A stretch of DNA of 64,000 nucleotides, taken from the NCBI RefSeq assembly GCF_006351965.1, contig NZ_CP040932.1:930001-994000 (forward strand), written 5' to 3'. Position numbers and translations under genes: made by a program. Below are positions 1-8,111 of this stretch, piece by piece. Within the stretch, counting starts at the first letter, position 1. Every line of letters begins with the position of its first letter. Source of the DNA: Oceanicola sp. D3. Its GTDB lineage: Bacteria; Pseudomonadota; Alphaproteobacteria; Rhodobacterales; Rhodobacteraceae. Below the pieces are notes generated by a model. That model searched no databases. It was not told the DNA's origin and worked only from the letters and a program-made list of their open reading frames with translations.

Positions 1-309
1 AGTGTGCTGGCGATCTTCGACCCCGCCTATGAAGAGGCCTTCCCCGATGCGGTAACGGTCGAAGACATGGGCATCCCGGACTTGGCGAATGTGATCACCG
101 GACGCTTCATGATGGGCCCGCCGGGCATTCCCGATGAGGCGCGTGACACGCTGGCCGAGGCGCTGGCGAAGGTGGCCGAGGATCCGGAGGTTCTGGAGCG
201 TGCACGGCAGGCCAACGCGGCCTTCGACTACGCGCCCCCGGCCGAGGTGGAAGGGCTGCTGGCCGACCAGTATCGCCTGACCGAAGAGTACAGCGAGTTC
301 TTGGAATGA
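1..309 (+). CDS. TctC-family substrate-binding protein of a tripartite tricarboxylate transporter, C-terminal part
   Basis: The reading frame is already open at the window edge, so only about the last 102 residues are present. They match the C-terminal lobe of TctC/Bug-type periplasmic binding proteins: an MMGPPGIPDEARDTLAEAL stretch, then helices with the regular VLERARQAN pattern, and a short acidic end. Such proteins capture a carboxylated solute in the periplasm and hand it to TctA/TctB. The next two genes are tctA and tctB, so this is the binding component of that uptake system. The context of aromatic-degradation genes suggests an aromatic acid as ligand, as for TphC of terephthalate uptake, but the ligand cannot be read from this fragment. 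Confidence 0.85.
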   Translation, partial: SVLAIFDPAYEEAFPDAVTVEDMGIPDLANVITGRFMMGPPGIPDEARDTLAEALAKVAEDPEVLERARQANAAFDYAPPAEVEGLLADQYRLTEEYSEFLE

Positions 310-316
310 ACCGTGA

Positions 317-341
317 GCCGGCGGGTTTTGTGCCCGCCGGC
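317..341 (+). terminator. GC-rich hairpin after tctC (attenuator-like)
   Basis: GCCGGCGGG (317-325) pairs perfectly with CCCGCCGGC (333-341) around a 7-base loop. No T-run follows, so it is more likely an mRNA-stabilising or partly terminating stem between the binding-protein gene and the permease genes than a full terminator. Confidence 0.6.
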
Positions 342-361
342 GCGCCCTGAGGAAATCCCCC

Positions 362-1870
362 ATGTTTTCAATTGCCTTGGACGCCATACTCGCCTTGGCG
401 ACCTTGCAGGGCTTGCTGTACCTGACCGCCGGTGTCGTCACCGGGTTGGTTTTTGGTCTGCTGCCCGGGCTCGGTGCCAATACTGCGCTGGTCATCCTGT
501 TTCCGTTCACCTTTGGCCTGCCGCCGACGCTCGCCATGATGATGATCGGCGGGATCATGGGATCGGCTGCGTTTGGCGGATCTATCTCGGCTATCCTGCT
601 GAACACGCCTGGCATGGCCGTGAACGCCGCGACCACCTTTGACGGATACCCAATGGCCAAACAGGGCAGGGGCGGCGAAGCGATTGGCGCTGCTGCGGCG
701 GCCTCTTCTATTGGCGGGCTTCTGGGGGTGCTGCTGCTGGTGTGCGTGCTGCCCTTCGCCCAGCAGATCGTGCTGGCCTTCGGGCCGCCAGAGATTTTTG
801 TGCTCGCGGTGCTGGGCCTGTGTGCAATCGCCGCCTCGGCCGATGGCAAGCTGTTGCGGGGCCTCGTTGCAGGTGCGCTGGGGCTTTTGGTTGGCTCTGT
901 CGGGCAAGATCCGATGCTGGGCGTGCCACGTTTCACCAGCGGTATGTTCTATCTCTACGATGGCCTTCCGATTGTGCCGGCCTTGATCGGTATCTTTGGC
1001 GTCTGCGAGATGATCCGCCTCTCGTTGCGCGGTGGCACCATCGCCCATGGGGATATGGCCACGGCAAGGGTTGGCGGGGCCGGGCGCGGCATCGTGGAAA
1101 CCCTGAAGAACTGGAAGACGGTTTTGCGGGGGTCGGTGATTGGCAGCTTCGTGGGCATTGTGCCCGGGCTTGGCGGCACCGTTGCATCCTTTTTGTCCTA
1201 CCTGACGACAAAGCAGATCGACAAGGAGCCCGAGAGCTTTGGCAAAGGCAACATCCGGGGCGTGATTGCGCCGGAGGCCGCCAACAACGCCAAGGATGGT
1301 GGCGCGTTGATCCCCACCCTTGCCTTCGGCATTCCGGGCAGCGTTGAGATGGGCATTTTGCTCGGACTGCTGACACTGCACGGCATCGCGCCCGGCCCGA
1401 TGATGCTGATCGAGAACGTCGATGTGATTGTGTCGCTCATCGTGGCTCTCGCCTTCGCCTGCATCCTTGCGTCGCTGCTCGGCATCGTCTTCGTGCGCGG
1501 CCTTGTGAAGATCACCACCGTTCCGGTTGGCCTTTTGGTGCCGGTGATCACGGTGCTGGCTCTTGTCGGCTCCTACTCCATCCACCGTCACATCGAGGAT
1601 GTGGTTGTGACCGCAATCTTTGGCGTCATCGGGTGGATGATGGTGCGCTACGACTTTTCGCGCCTCGCCTTCGTGATCGGGATGTTCCTGAGCGACATCA
1701 CCGAGCGGAGCTTTCAGCAGTCCATGCTGATCGGTCGGCAGAGCTGGTCGATCTTCGTGGATCGCCCGGTGTCGCTGGCGCTTATCGTGCTGACAGTTCT
1801 GCTTCTCGGTTGGCCGTTGGTGCGCCTCTACCTTAAGCGGCGGCGTGAGCGCGCGGGAGGCACGCGATGA
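362..1870 (+). CDS. TctA-family large permease of a tripartite tricarboxylate transporter
   Basis: This 502-residue protein has the length and about 12 hydrophobic segments expected of TctA, the large membrane subunit that drives solute uptake with an ion gradient. The duplicated TctA signature is visible: GLLPGLGANTALVILFPFTF near residues 35-55 and the second copy GIVPGLGGTVASFLSYLTTK near 260-280, with the conserved PEAANNAKDGGALIPTLAFG segment following it. The ATG at 362 has a GAGGA element about 9 bases upstream. It is the second gene of the operon, sits 52 bp after tctC with a hairpin between, and its end overlaps tctB by 4 bp. The transported acid is unknown. Confidence 0.92.
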   Translation: MFSIALDAILALATLQGLLYLTAGVVTGLVFGLLPGLGANTALVILFPFTFGLPPTLAMMMIGGIMGSAAFGGSISAILLNTPGMAVNAATTFDGYPMAKQGRGGEAIGAAAAASSIGGLLGVLLLVCVLPFAQQIVLAFGPPEIFVLAVLGLCAIAASADGKLLRGLVAGALGLLVGSVGQDPMLGVPRFTSGMFYLYDGLPIVPALIGIFGVCEMIRLSLRGGTIAHGDMATARVGGAGRGIVETLKNWKTVLRGSVIGSFVGIVPGLGGTVASFLSYLTTKQIDKEPESFGKGNIRGVIAPEAANNAKDGGALIPTLAFGIPGSVEMGILLGLLTLHGIAPGPMMLIENVDVIVSLIVALAFACILASLLGIVFVRGLVKITTVPVGLLVPVITVLALVGSYSIHRHIEDVVVTAIFGVIGWMMVRYDFSRLAFVIGMFLSDITERSFQQSMLIGRQSWSIFVDRPVSLALIVLTVLLLGWPLVRLYLKRRRERAGGTR

Positions 1871-2316
1871 CGCCCGGGCTCAAACACGCCGTTCCGCCGC
1901 TCGTGGTAGGAGCAATCGCCGCCGCGTTCCTCGCCGCAACATTCGGCTACGCGGCAAAGGTCGGGCATTTGCCCCGGCTGGTTGCGATCTTCGCGCTTGC
2001 GCTTTGTGCCCTCGACTTACTGCTGCCCGTGATGCGCAATCAGGCGGCCCCCGTCGAGGCACCCAGTGATGGAGAGCGCTGGCGCGCAGTCGCTTCGCCG
2101 ATTGCGGGGCTGGCAGGGCTGACGGTGCTCGTCATCGTTCTGGGGTTTCTGGCGGCCATCCCGATTTACGTTGGCGTGGCCACGCTGTTGCAGAGCAGGG
2201 CACGCCCGGTGACCGCAGCCCTCATGGCGGCGATCACCACCGTGGCGATCTGGGGCACGTTCGAGCTGTTTCTGGGCACCGAGCTCTATCGGGGTGTGCT
2301 GGAGGGTTTGCTGTGA
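1867..2316 (+). CDS. TctB-family small permease of a tripartite tricarboxylate transporter
   Basis: A 149-residue protein with four predicted membrane segments (roughly residues 10-30, 40-58, 78-110 and 115-145), the size and layout of TctB. It overlaps the end of tctA by ATGA, indicating translational coupling and a fixed subunit ratio. TctB is poorly conserved, so the call rests on position and topology as much as on sequence. It completes the TctC-TctA-TctB set feeding the downstream catabolic enzymes. Its own end overlaps the next gene by GTGA. Confidence 0.85.
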   Translation: MTPGLKHAVPPLVVGAIAAAFLAATFGYAAKVGHLPRLVAIFALALCALDLLLPVMRNQAAPVEAPSDGERWRAVASPIAGLAGLTVLVIVLGFLAAIPIYVGVATLLQSRARPVTAALMAAITTVAIWGTFELFLGTELYRGVLEGLL

Positions 2317-3341
2317 GGGCGATGGTTCAAAGCCGCTTTGGCGGGCCCGAGGTGCTGGAGCTGCAAGATTTGCCAACCCCCGTGCCTGGGCCGGGCGAAG
2401 TGACCCTTCGTGTGCGGGCGGTTTCTGTCAATCCGACGCTGGATTTTGCCGTTCGCGCAGGCAGTTATGCCAAACCCGTCGACCTGCCCCATATCCTCGG
2501 CGTCGATCCTTCGGGCACCATTGAGGCGGTAGGCGAGGGCGTTGAGGGCTTCGCACCGGGCGACCGGGTCGCCACAACACCTTGGGTGCGGAAGGGGAGC
2601 AAGGCGACAGCCTCCAAAATGCTGGGCGTGCAGGCTTGGGGAGGATGCGCCGAGGTTGTCCGCATTCGCGCGGAGCAGGCTCATCACCTGCCTAAGAATG
2701 TCGGCTTTGCCGAGGCGAGTGTGATCCTGCGCCACGCGCCCTTGGGGGTTGCCATGTTGCGCACCGCCGCGGCGTTGAAGCCGGGCGAGCACCTGCTTGT
2801 GACCGGGCCACTTGGCGGGCTGGGTAACGTCGCGATCCAGATCGGGCGCAACCTCGGGGCCTCTGTAATTCCGGTGATGCGGGGCGGACGCCAATCTGAC
2901 TGGCTTATGGCGCAGGGGTTTGACCCCATCGTGCTGGGCGAAAACCCCGGTGACCTCGCACAGAGCGTGCTTCGGCGCACCGAGGGGCGGGGGGCTGACG
3001 TTGCGCTGGAGACCACTGGCGATGCTGCGCTTTTCGAGGGCGTCTTTGCATCCCTCGGGCGGCATGGGCGGCTGATAACGGCTGGGGGGCCTGCTGCCGG
3101 GGCTGCGCCGATCGACATCAAGCGCCTCTATCTAAATCAGCTCACGATCAAAGGGCACACAGCTGTCACCTCCGATGACGTGACCGAGGCCCTCGCCTTG
3201 GCCGCCGCAAACCGGATTGCGCCCCGCATCGACCATATCGCGCCTTTGGAAGACGCACCGGAGATCCACCGAACTTACGAGCGCGGTGAAATGAGGGGGC
3301 GCGGCAAGGTGATCTTGGATCCGGGCCTTCCGCCCGCGTGA
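2313..3341 (+). CDS. Zinc-independent MDR-family oxidoreductase (quinone reductase type)
   Basis: A 342-residue medium-chain dehydrogenase/reductase. The N-terminal GroES-like domain starts VQSRFGGPEVLELQDL and the NAD(P)-binding Rossmann domain has VTGPLGGLGNVAIQIG near residues 160-175. The cysteine cluster and catalytic zinc ligands of alcohol dehydrogenases are absent, which places it with quinone or enoyl reductases (QOR type). The start is GTG at 2313 overlapping the tctB stop, with GGAGG at 2301-2305; an in-frame ATG lies at 2322. In this operon it may reduce a quinone or unsaturated intermediate of aromatic breakdown. That role is inferred from neighbours only. Confidence 0.85.
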   Translation: MRAMVQSRFGGPEVLELQDLPTPVPGPGEVTLRVRAVSVNPTLDFAVRAGSYAKPVDLPHILGVDPSGTIEAVGEGVEGFAPGDRVATTPWVRKGSKATASKMLGVQAWGGCAEVVRIRAEQAHHLPKNVGFAEASVILRHAPLGVAMLRTAAALKPGEHLLVTGPLGGLGNVAIQIGRNLGASVIPVMRGGRQSDWLMAQGFDPIVLGENPGDLAQSVLRRTEGRGADVALETTGDAALFEGVFASLGRHGRLITAGGPAAGAAPIDIKRLYLNQLTIKGHTAVTSDDVTEALALAAANRIAPRIDHIAPLEDAPEIHRTYERGEMRGRGKVILDPGLPPA

Positions 3342-3401
3342 CACCCCGGCGCCCCGACACCGGCCCGGACCGAAAATAGAACGACGAACCTGGAGATTTT
3401 G

Positions 3402-4373
3402 ATGAACAAGCCGATCCCTCCCAAGCAGTACTTTGGACCGTTTGTGCCCGAGCACGATTTGGGTATCGACCGCATGCATTATATCGCGCTGAAGAGCCCC
3501 GACCCGAAGGCGGCCGCCGAATTTGCGGCGGAGAACATGGGCTTTTTTCTGGTCCATGTGGACGAGGCCGGGCGGCATTACCTCAGTGGGCACGGGCACG
3601 ACAATTATTCGCTGGTCTATGTGCCGGGTGATGAAGCGGGGCTGGAGCACCTTTCCTTCGTTCTGTTTTCCTCCTCCGATCTCGAGCGCGCGGCGACGCT
3701 GCTGGAGCGGCAGGGCGTGGCGGTGACGCGGATCGAAAACAGCGATTGGTGGAAGCGCGGCCCTGCGGTTCATTTCGAGCTTCCGTCAGGGCAGAGGATG
3801 GAGCTGACGCTGGGGGTCAATACGCCTGCGCCCATGGCCTCTATCGTGGCGCCGCCTGCCGATGCGCCCGCGCCGATTTGTGCTGACCACGCGATCTTGC
3901 GGGTGACCGACCTGGAGCCAAACTACGAGTTTGTTTCCCGCGCCATGGGCCTGCGGGAATCCGCCCGGATCACCAATGACGCGGGTGCGCCGATCCTTGG
4001 CTTCTTCCGCAGCCACACGCTGTTTCACTGCTTCGGCTTTGCCCGTTCAGGCTATCAGGGCATCCACCACATCCAGTTCACGCTGAAGAACCCGCTCGCG
4101 CTCTATGCCGCCTATGAGGCGATGAAGGAGAAGGGCGAGGTCGAGCTGCTCTGGGGGCCGCTGCGGCACGGCGCAGGGCACAACATGGCCTTCTACTTCC
4201 ACGATAAGGATCGTCACCTGATCGAATATTCGGTCGAGGAAGAGATCGTGCTGAATGACGAAGCCTACGTGCCCCGCGTCTGGTCGGCAGAAGACCGGCG
4301 CGGCTCCGATGAGTGGGAAGGCACGAAACCACCGTGGTTCGGCACCACCCACGTGGACCCGGTGATCAAATGA
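3402..4373 (+). CDS. VOC-superfamily extradiol dioxygenase-like protein
   Basis: A 323-residue protein made of two vicinal-oxygen-chelate modules, the layout of type I extradiol ring-cleavage dioxygenases. In the C-terminal module the expected 2-His-1-Glu iron site can be placed at His163 (ADHAILRV), His222 or His223 (GIHHIQF) and Glu275 (HLIEYS). This matches the BphC/catechol 2,3-dioxygenase pattern. I use ATG 3402, preceded by TGGAG; a TTG directly before it (3399) is less likely. The gene overlaps the next one by ATGA. Together with the neighbouring hydroxylase and decarboxylase it suggests meta-cleavage of a dihydroxylated aromatic ring. The exact substrate is unknown. Confidence 0.8.
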   Translation: MNKPIPPKQYFGPFVPEHDLGIDRMHYIALKSPDPKAAAEFAAENMGFFLVHVDEAGRHYLSGHGHDNYSLVYVPGDEAGLEHLSFVLFSSSDLERAATLLERQGVAVTRIENSDWWKRGPAVHFELPSGQRMELTLGVNTPAPMASIVAPPADAPAPICADHAILRVTDLEPNYEFVSRAMGLRESARITNDAGAPILGFFRSHTLFHCFGFARSGYQGIHHIQFTLKNPLALYAAYEAMKEKGEVELLWGPLRHGAGHNMAFYFHDKDRHLIEYSVEEEIVLNDEAYVPRVWSAEDRRGSDEWEGTKPPWFGTTHVDPVIK

Positions 4374-5308
4374 CAGGCGGGCGCGAGAGCGGGCAGGCAG
4401 GCTGGAAGCTCGTCACCTATCAGGCGAAAACCGGCCCAAAGGCCGGCGTGTTGGCCGGGGATGTCGTTTATGAGGCGTCCGCTTTGGGTCTTTCGGCCAC
4501 GGTGCTTGACCTGCTCAATGATTGGGAGGCCTCGCAGCATCGGATCGGTGAAGCGTTGCAGAGTGTGACGCCAGATGCCGGAACACCCTTGGCCGCTGTC
4601 GAGCTTCTGGCGCCGGTGCTCTACCCCGGCACCATCTTCCTCGCCGGGATCAACTACCACGATCACCGACAGGAGATGGCCGAACGCCGCAAGGCGCTTG
4701 GCGAAAGTGGTGAGGTCGATGAGATCGAAGCGCCTTGGCACACGGTCGTGGCCTCGCGCCCCTGCGTTGTGGGCACGGGCGCGCGGGTGGCCATACCCGG
4801 CGAGAACGTGAATCTCGATTGGGAAGCGGAGCTGGCGGTGATCATTGGCAAGAGGGCCAGCAAGGTCACCGAGGCCACGGCCATGGCATATGTGGCCGGT
4901 TACACCATCGCCAACGACCTGTCGGCCCGCGCTCTCTCGCGGCGCAAGGATGTGCGTCCGTCCAGCACCTTCCGGATCGACTGGATGCGCCACAAATCCT
5001 TCGACGGGGCCTGCCCGCTCGGCCCCGCGATCACGCCCGCCGCACAGGTGGCTGACCCGCATCAACTGGGTATCCGCCTTTGGGTTGGCGATGCCCTGAT
5101 GCAGGATTCGAACACCAACCAGATGATCTTCGGCATCGCAGCGCAGATCGCGCGCATATCGGAGACCACCACGCTTTGTCCCGGCGATGTCATCCTGACA
5201 GGCTGTCCGGCCGGAACCGGCTCGAGCCATGGCCGATACCTTGAGGGCGGCGACACCGTCACCGTCGAGATCGACGGGCTGGGGCAACTGGAAACGCATA
5301 TCATTTGA
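4370..5308 (+). CDS. Fumarylacetoacetate hydrolase family protein
   Basis: A 312-residue protein. From about residue 85 it has the FAH fold: FLAGINYHDHRQEM, then DWEAELAVIIGK (150-161) and YTIANDLSARALSRR (178-192), supplying the divalent-metal ligands Glu152, Glu154 and Asp183. Members hydrolyse, decarboxylate or hydrate the acylpyruvate and oxo-acid products of aromatic ring cleavage (FAH, maleylpyruvate and fumarylpyruvate hydrolases, HpcE/HpaG). The start at ATG 4370 overlaps the upstream stop by 4 bp and avoids an upstream in-frame start inside the dioxygenase gene. The position right after a VOC dioxygenase fits the next step after ring opening. Confidence 0.88.
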   Translation: MTGGRESGQAGWKLVTYQAKTGPKAGVLAGDVVYEASALGLSATVLDLLNDWEASQHRIGEALQSVTPDAGTPLAAVELLAPVLYPGTIFLAGINYHDHRQEMAERRKALGESGEVDEIEAPWHTVVASRPCVVGTGARVAIPGENVNLDWEAELAVIIGKRASKVTEATAMAYVAGYTIANDLSARALSRRKDVRPSSTFRIDWMRHKSFDGACPLGPAITPAAQVADPHQLGIRLWVGDALMQDSNTNQMIFGIAAQIARISETTTLCPGDVILTGCPAGTGSSHGRYLEGGDTVTVEIDGLGQLETHII

Positions 5309-5343
5309 AGGCCCGCGCCATCGCGCGGCAAGGAGGAGGCCCA

Positions 5344-6330
5344 ATGGGCAACATCAGGCTAACCTACGCAGGCTCGCTCTATGACCGGGTGCTCCCGCTC
5401 TACACGGGCGAGGTGCAACCCGAGGGGATCGACCTCGATTTCATCCGTATCGAGCAGCCTCGGCCGATCTTCGATCGCATGTCGGGCGGCGAGGAATTTG
5501 ATATCGCCGAATACTCCACATCGGAGTTCGTGCAGCGCTATGCCGCCGGGCAGTGCAATTTCGTGGCGATCCCGGTCTTTCCCACGCGCTGCTTCCGCCA
5601 CAGCTTCATTGCGATCAACAAGGCCTCCGGGATCACCTCACCCAAGGATCTCGAGAACCGTCGGATCGGCGTGGCGCTCTATACGATGACGGCTGCGGTC
5701 TACATTCGGGGGATGCTGCAAGACGATTACGGCGTCGATCTCAGCTGCTGCACTTGGGTTCAGGGCGCGATCAATACCTCGGGCGCGCATGGGGCGCCGA
5801 CGGTTTTGCCGTTGCTCAAGCCCGTGAACCTTGAGCAGGGGCCTGCCGACAAGTCGCTCGACGACCTCATCCAATCCGGTGCGGTCGATGCGACCATGGG
5901 CACCTCGGTGCCCGCCTCTTACCGCAGCAACCCGAACATCGCCCGCCTGTTTCCCGACTTCGTGGAGCAGGAGCGGGACTGGTATGCGCGTACGAACATC
6001 TACCCGATCATGCACCTCGTCGCGATCAAGAAGAGCGTCCACGAGAAGTATCCGTTTGTTGCGAGCAGCCTCTTCAAGGCGTTCCAGCGTTCGAAGGAGA
6101 TCGCGCTTGAGCGCATGTTCAACCTGCGGGCGCTTCGCTACATGCTCCCGTGGATGACCCGGGACGTTGACGAGGTGTTCGAATACTTCGACGGCGACCC
6201 TTGGCCCTACGGAATAGAGCCCAACCGCCCGACACTGGAGGCGATGGTGCGCTACATGCAGGAGCAGCATCTCACCGATTGGCAACCCTCCCTCGAAGAG
6301 CTCTTCGTGCCGACCTACGGCCTCGAATGA
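5344..6330 (+). CDS. 4,5-dihydroxyphthalate decarboxylase-like protein (Pht5 / NMT1-like fold)
   Basis: A 328-residue protein beginning MGNIRLTYAGSLYDRVLPL, with no signal peptide. It shows the features of the 4,5-dihydroxyphthalate decarboxylase family: EGIDLDFIRIEQPRPIFDRM, EFDIAEYSTSEFVQRYAAG, and AIPVFPTRCFRHSFI. The family has a periplasmic-binding-protein fold but includes cytosolic decarboxylases converting 4,5-dihydroxyphthalate to protocatechuate. The start at ATG 5344 is fixed by AAGGAGG at 5330-5336. In this operon it could decarboxylate a hydroxylated aromatic acid before ring cleavage. Because the fold is shared with solute-binding proteins, enzymatic function is inferred from family and context, not proved. 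Confidence 0.8.
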   Translation: MGNIRLTYAGSLYDRVLPLYTGEVQPEGIDLDFIRIEQPRPIFDRMSGGEEFDIAEYSTSEFVQRYAAGQCNFVAIPVFPTRCFRHSFIAINKASGITSPKDLENRRIGVALYTMTAAVYIRGMLQDDYGVDLSCCTWVQGAINTSGAHGAPTVLPLLKPVNLEQGPADKSLDDLIQSGAVDATMGTSVPASYRSNPNIARLFPDFVEQERDWYARTNIYPIMHLVAIKKSVHEKYPFVASSLFKAFQRSKEIALERMFNLRALRYMLPWMTRDVDEVFEYFDGDPWPYGIEPNRPTLEAMVRYMQEQHLTDWQPSLEELFVPTYGLE

Positions 6331-6368
6331 GTGCGCCCGCACGGGACTGACCCAAGGAAGCGAGAGAT

Positions 6369-7532
6369 ATGAGCAAGAAACTGAACGTGGCAATCATCGG
6401 TGGTGGCATCGGCGGCCTCGCGGCGGCAAACGCGCTGATCCATCAGGGCATTGACGTAACAGTCTACGAGCGCGCGCCTGAACTGGGCGAGGTCGGAGCG
6501 GGGGTTTACATCACTCCCAACAGCCTGCGGCATCTCTACCGGATCGGGCTGGAAGACGCGTTGCGCGCGGTTGGTGCTGCTGTCGATGAAGGCTCCGAAT
6601 ATTACCGGATGGACGGCAGTTTTGTGGCCCCCATGCAGACAACGGCCTCTGATGGGCTGGAATCACTCGGCATGCATCGTGCCGACCTGCTGGGCACCCT
6701 TGCCGATGCCCTGCCCGAGGGTGCTGTTGTTACTGGCCGGGAGTGCACCGGCGTGACACAGGACGAGGCCGGTGTGGTGCTGCACTTCGCCGGTGGCGAG
6801 ACGGCCCGCGCCGATCTTGCGGTTGGCGCCGATGGCATTCAGTCGCGCCTCCGCGAGCAGATTGCCGGTGCCTCTCACCCGATCCATTCAGGCTCGCTCG
6901 CCTTTCGCGGGTTGATCGACGCCGAGGCGCTGCCCGGCTGGCCCATGCGGGCCTTCCAGATCTGGATGGGCGACGGGGGCAAGCACTTCATGACCTACCC
7001 GGTGCGCGCAAATCGGATGATGAACTATGTGGCCTTCATTCCATCCTCCGAGGAGACCTTGGAATCTTGGTCGAGCGAGGGAGACGTAGAGGTACTGCGC
7101 GCCGCCTTCGCAGGGTGGGACAAGCGCGTCACCGGCCTGCTCGATCGGATCGACCGCTGCTATTGGTGGGGGCTTTATGACCGTGAACCACTGAGCCGTT
7201 GGACCGATGGGCGCGTGACGCTTTTGGGCGACGCGGCGCACCCGATGTTGCCGCATCTTGGGCAGGGGGCCAATCAGGCCGTTGAGGATGGTGTTGCCCT
7301 TGCAGCCATGTTGGCCCGCAAGCCGGGCCCCGAAGGGCTGGCCGCCTACGAGGCCTTGCGGCGCGAGCGGACCAGCACGGTGCAGGCGGGCGCGCGCAAG
7401 AATGGCAAGCGCTATGACGGCGCCTATCCCGACCAAGCGCAGCGCGACAAGGAAATCGCAGCCTCTGCCGCGTTCCGCAAGTCGCTCTATGACTTTGACG
7501 TGGCGCGAGAGGTCGAGAAAGTGTTGGCATGA
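6369..7532 (+). CDS. FAD-dependent aromatic monooxygenase (salicylate / 3-hydroxybenzoate hydroxylase type)
   Basis: A 387-residue single-component class A flavoprotein monooxygenase. The N-terminal FAD-binding GGGIGGLAAANAL motif is at about residues 10-22, the DG motif is DLAVGADGIQSRLRE near 150-165, and the GD motif GDAAHPMLPHLGQGANQAVE is near 286. Such enzymes use NAD(P)H and O2 to hydroxylate, or oxidatively decarboxylate, aromatic acids. Closest look-alikes by motif are salicylate 1-hydroxylase and 3-hydroxybenzoate 6-hydroxylase, which are not separable by eye. It is the probable entry oxygenase of the operon, with a GGAAG element upstream of ATG 6369. Confidence 0.88.
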   Translation: MSKKLNVAIIGGGIGGLAAANALIHQGIDVTVYERAPELGEVGAGVYITPNSLRHLYRIGLEDALRAVGAAVDEGSEYYRMDGSFVAPMQTTASDGLESLGMHRADLLGTLADALPEGAVVTGRECTGVTQDEAGVVLHFAGGETARADLAVGADGIQSRLREQIAGASHPIHSGSLAFRGLIDAEALPGWPMRAFQIWMGDGGKHFMTYPVRANRMMNYVAFIPSSEETLESWSSEGDVEVLRAAFAGWDKRVTGLLDRIDRCYWWGLYDREPLSRWTDGRVTLLGDAAHPMLPHLGQGANQAVEDGVALAAMLARKPGPEGLAAYEALRRERTSTVQAGARKNGKRYDGAYPDQAQRDKEIAASAAFRKSLYDFDVAREVEKVLA

Positions 7533-7557
7533 CCATTCCACACACAGAGCTTGGCCA

Positions 7558-7878
7558 ATGAAGATCTGGGCGCTCATCTCCAAGCCGCTGGTGGAGCGGG
7601 AAGCCTACCTGCATCGGCTGCCCGAGCACCTCGCGCGGCAGGCAGAGCTGGAAGCGCAGGGCGTTCTGCTCGCGGCTGGCCCGCTGCTGGATGTCGAGGG
7701 CAACAAGACAGGGGCCGGGCTGATGCTGCTGCGTGCCGAAACTGCTGAGGCCGCACATGACATTGCTGCGGAGGATCCGCTTCACAAGGACGGTTTCCGC
7801 AGCTTCGAGCTATCGGAGTGGACCCTCAAGGAGGGCACATTGCTCGCCGCATTCGGCTGCGAACCCCGGGGCCAATAG
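7558..7878 (+). CDS. YciI-family protein
   Basis: A 106-residue ferredoxin-like alpha/beta protein starting MKIWALISKPLVEREAYL. The conserved YciI features are the HL..Q..L...G.LL.AGPL segment (about residues 20-42) and an acidic DPLHKDGF region near 78-85. Most YciI proteins are of unknown function. TftG, a dehydrochlorinase in chlorohydroxyquinol degradation, and muconolactone-isomerase-like proteins share the fold, so a role on an aromatic intermediate is plausible. The gene sits 25 bp after the monooxygenase and is the last gene of the operon. No strong ribosome-binding site is seen. Confidence 0.75.
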   Translation: MKIWALISKPLVEREAYLHRLPEHLARQAELEAQGVLLAAGPLLDVEGNKTGAGLMLLRAETAEAAHDIAAEDPLHKDGFRSFELSEWTLKEGTLLAAFGCEPRGQ

Positions 7879-7994
7879 GCTCGGGCAGGCATCTGACGGT
7901 TCGGATGGATGATAGGCCTGACTGGTCTTGGCGCCTAGATCCGCAGGCGTCGTCCTGTGGTGTGAGCCTGCCCGTGTCGTGGGCGCCGATTACA

Positions 7995-8111
7995 TCACCC
8001 AAATGCCCAAGCCGAAAGCCACCGGATGTGCAGGACTTGGTCATAGATGATGTAGAGCAGCAGTCCCGAGATACCGGCGTAGCCAAGGGCGACAACGAGC
8101 CGATAGCGCGC
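7995..8111 (-). pseudogene. Orphaned C-terminal coding remnant of the TctA-TctB fusion, beyond an in-frame amber stop
   Basis: Read on the minus strand in the frame of the upstream fusion gene, the TAG at 8114-8112 is followed by 38 sense codons and then TGA at 7997-7995. The translated stretch includes GYAGISGLLLYIIYDQVLHI, the expected last membrane helix and tail of a TctB domain. The TctB domain of the annotated gene lacks exactly this helix. Nothing in the sequence suggests a separate start for this piece. It could be a true nonsense mutation, a read-through site or a sequencing error. Confidence 0.6.
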
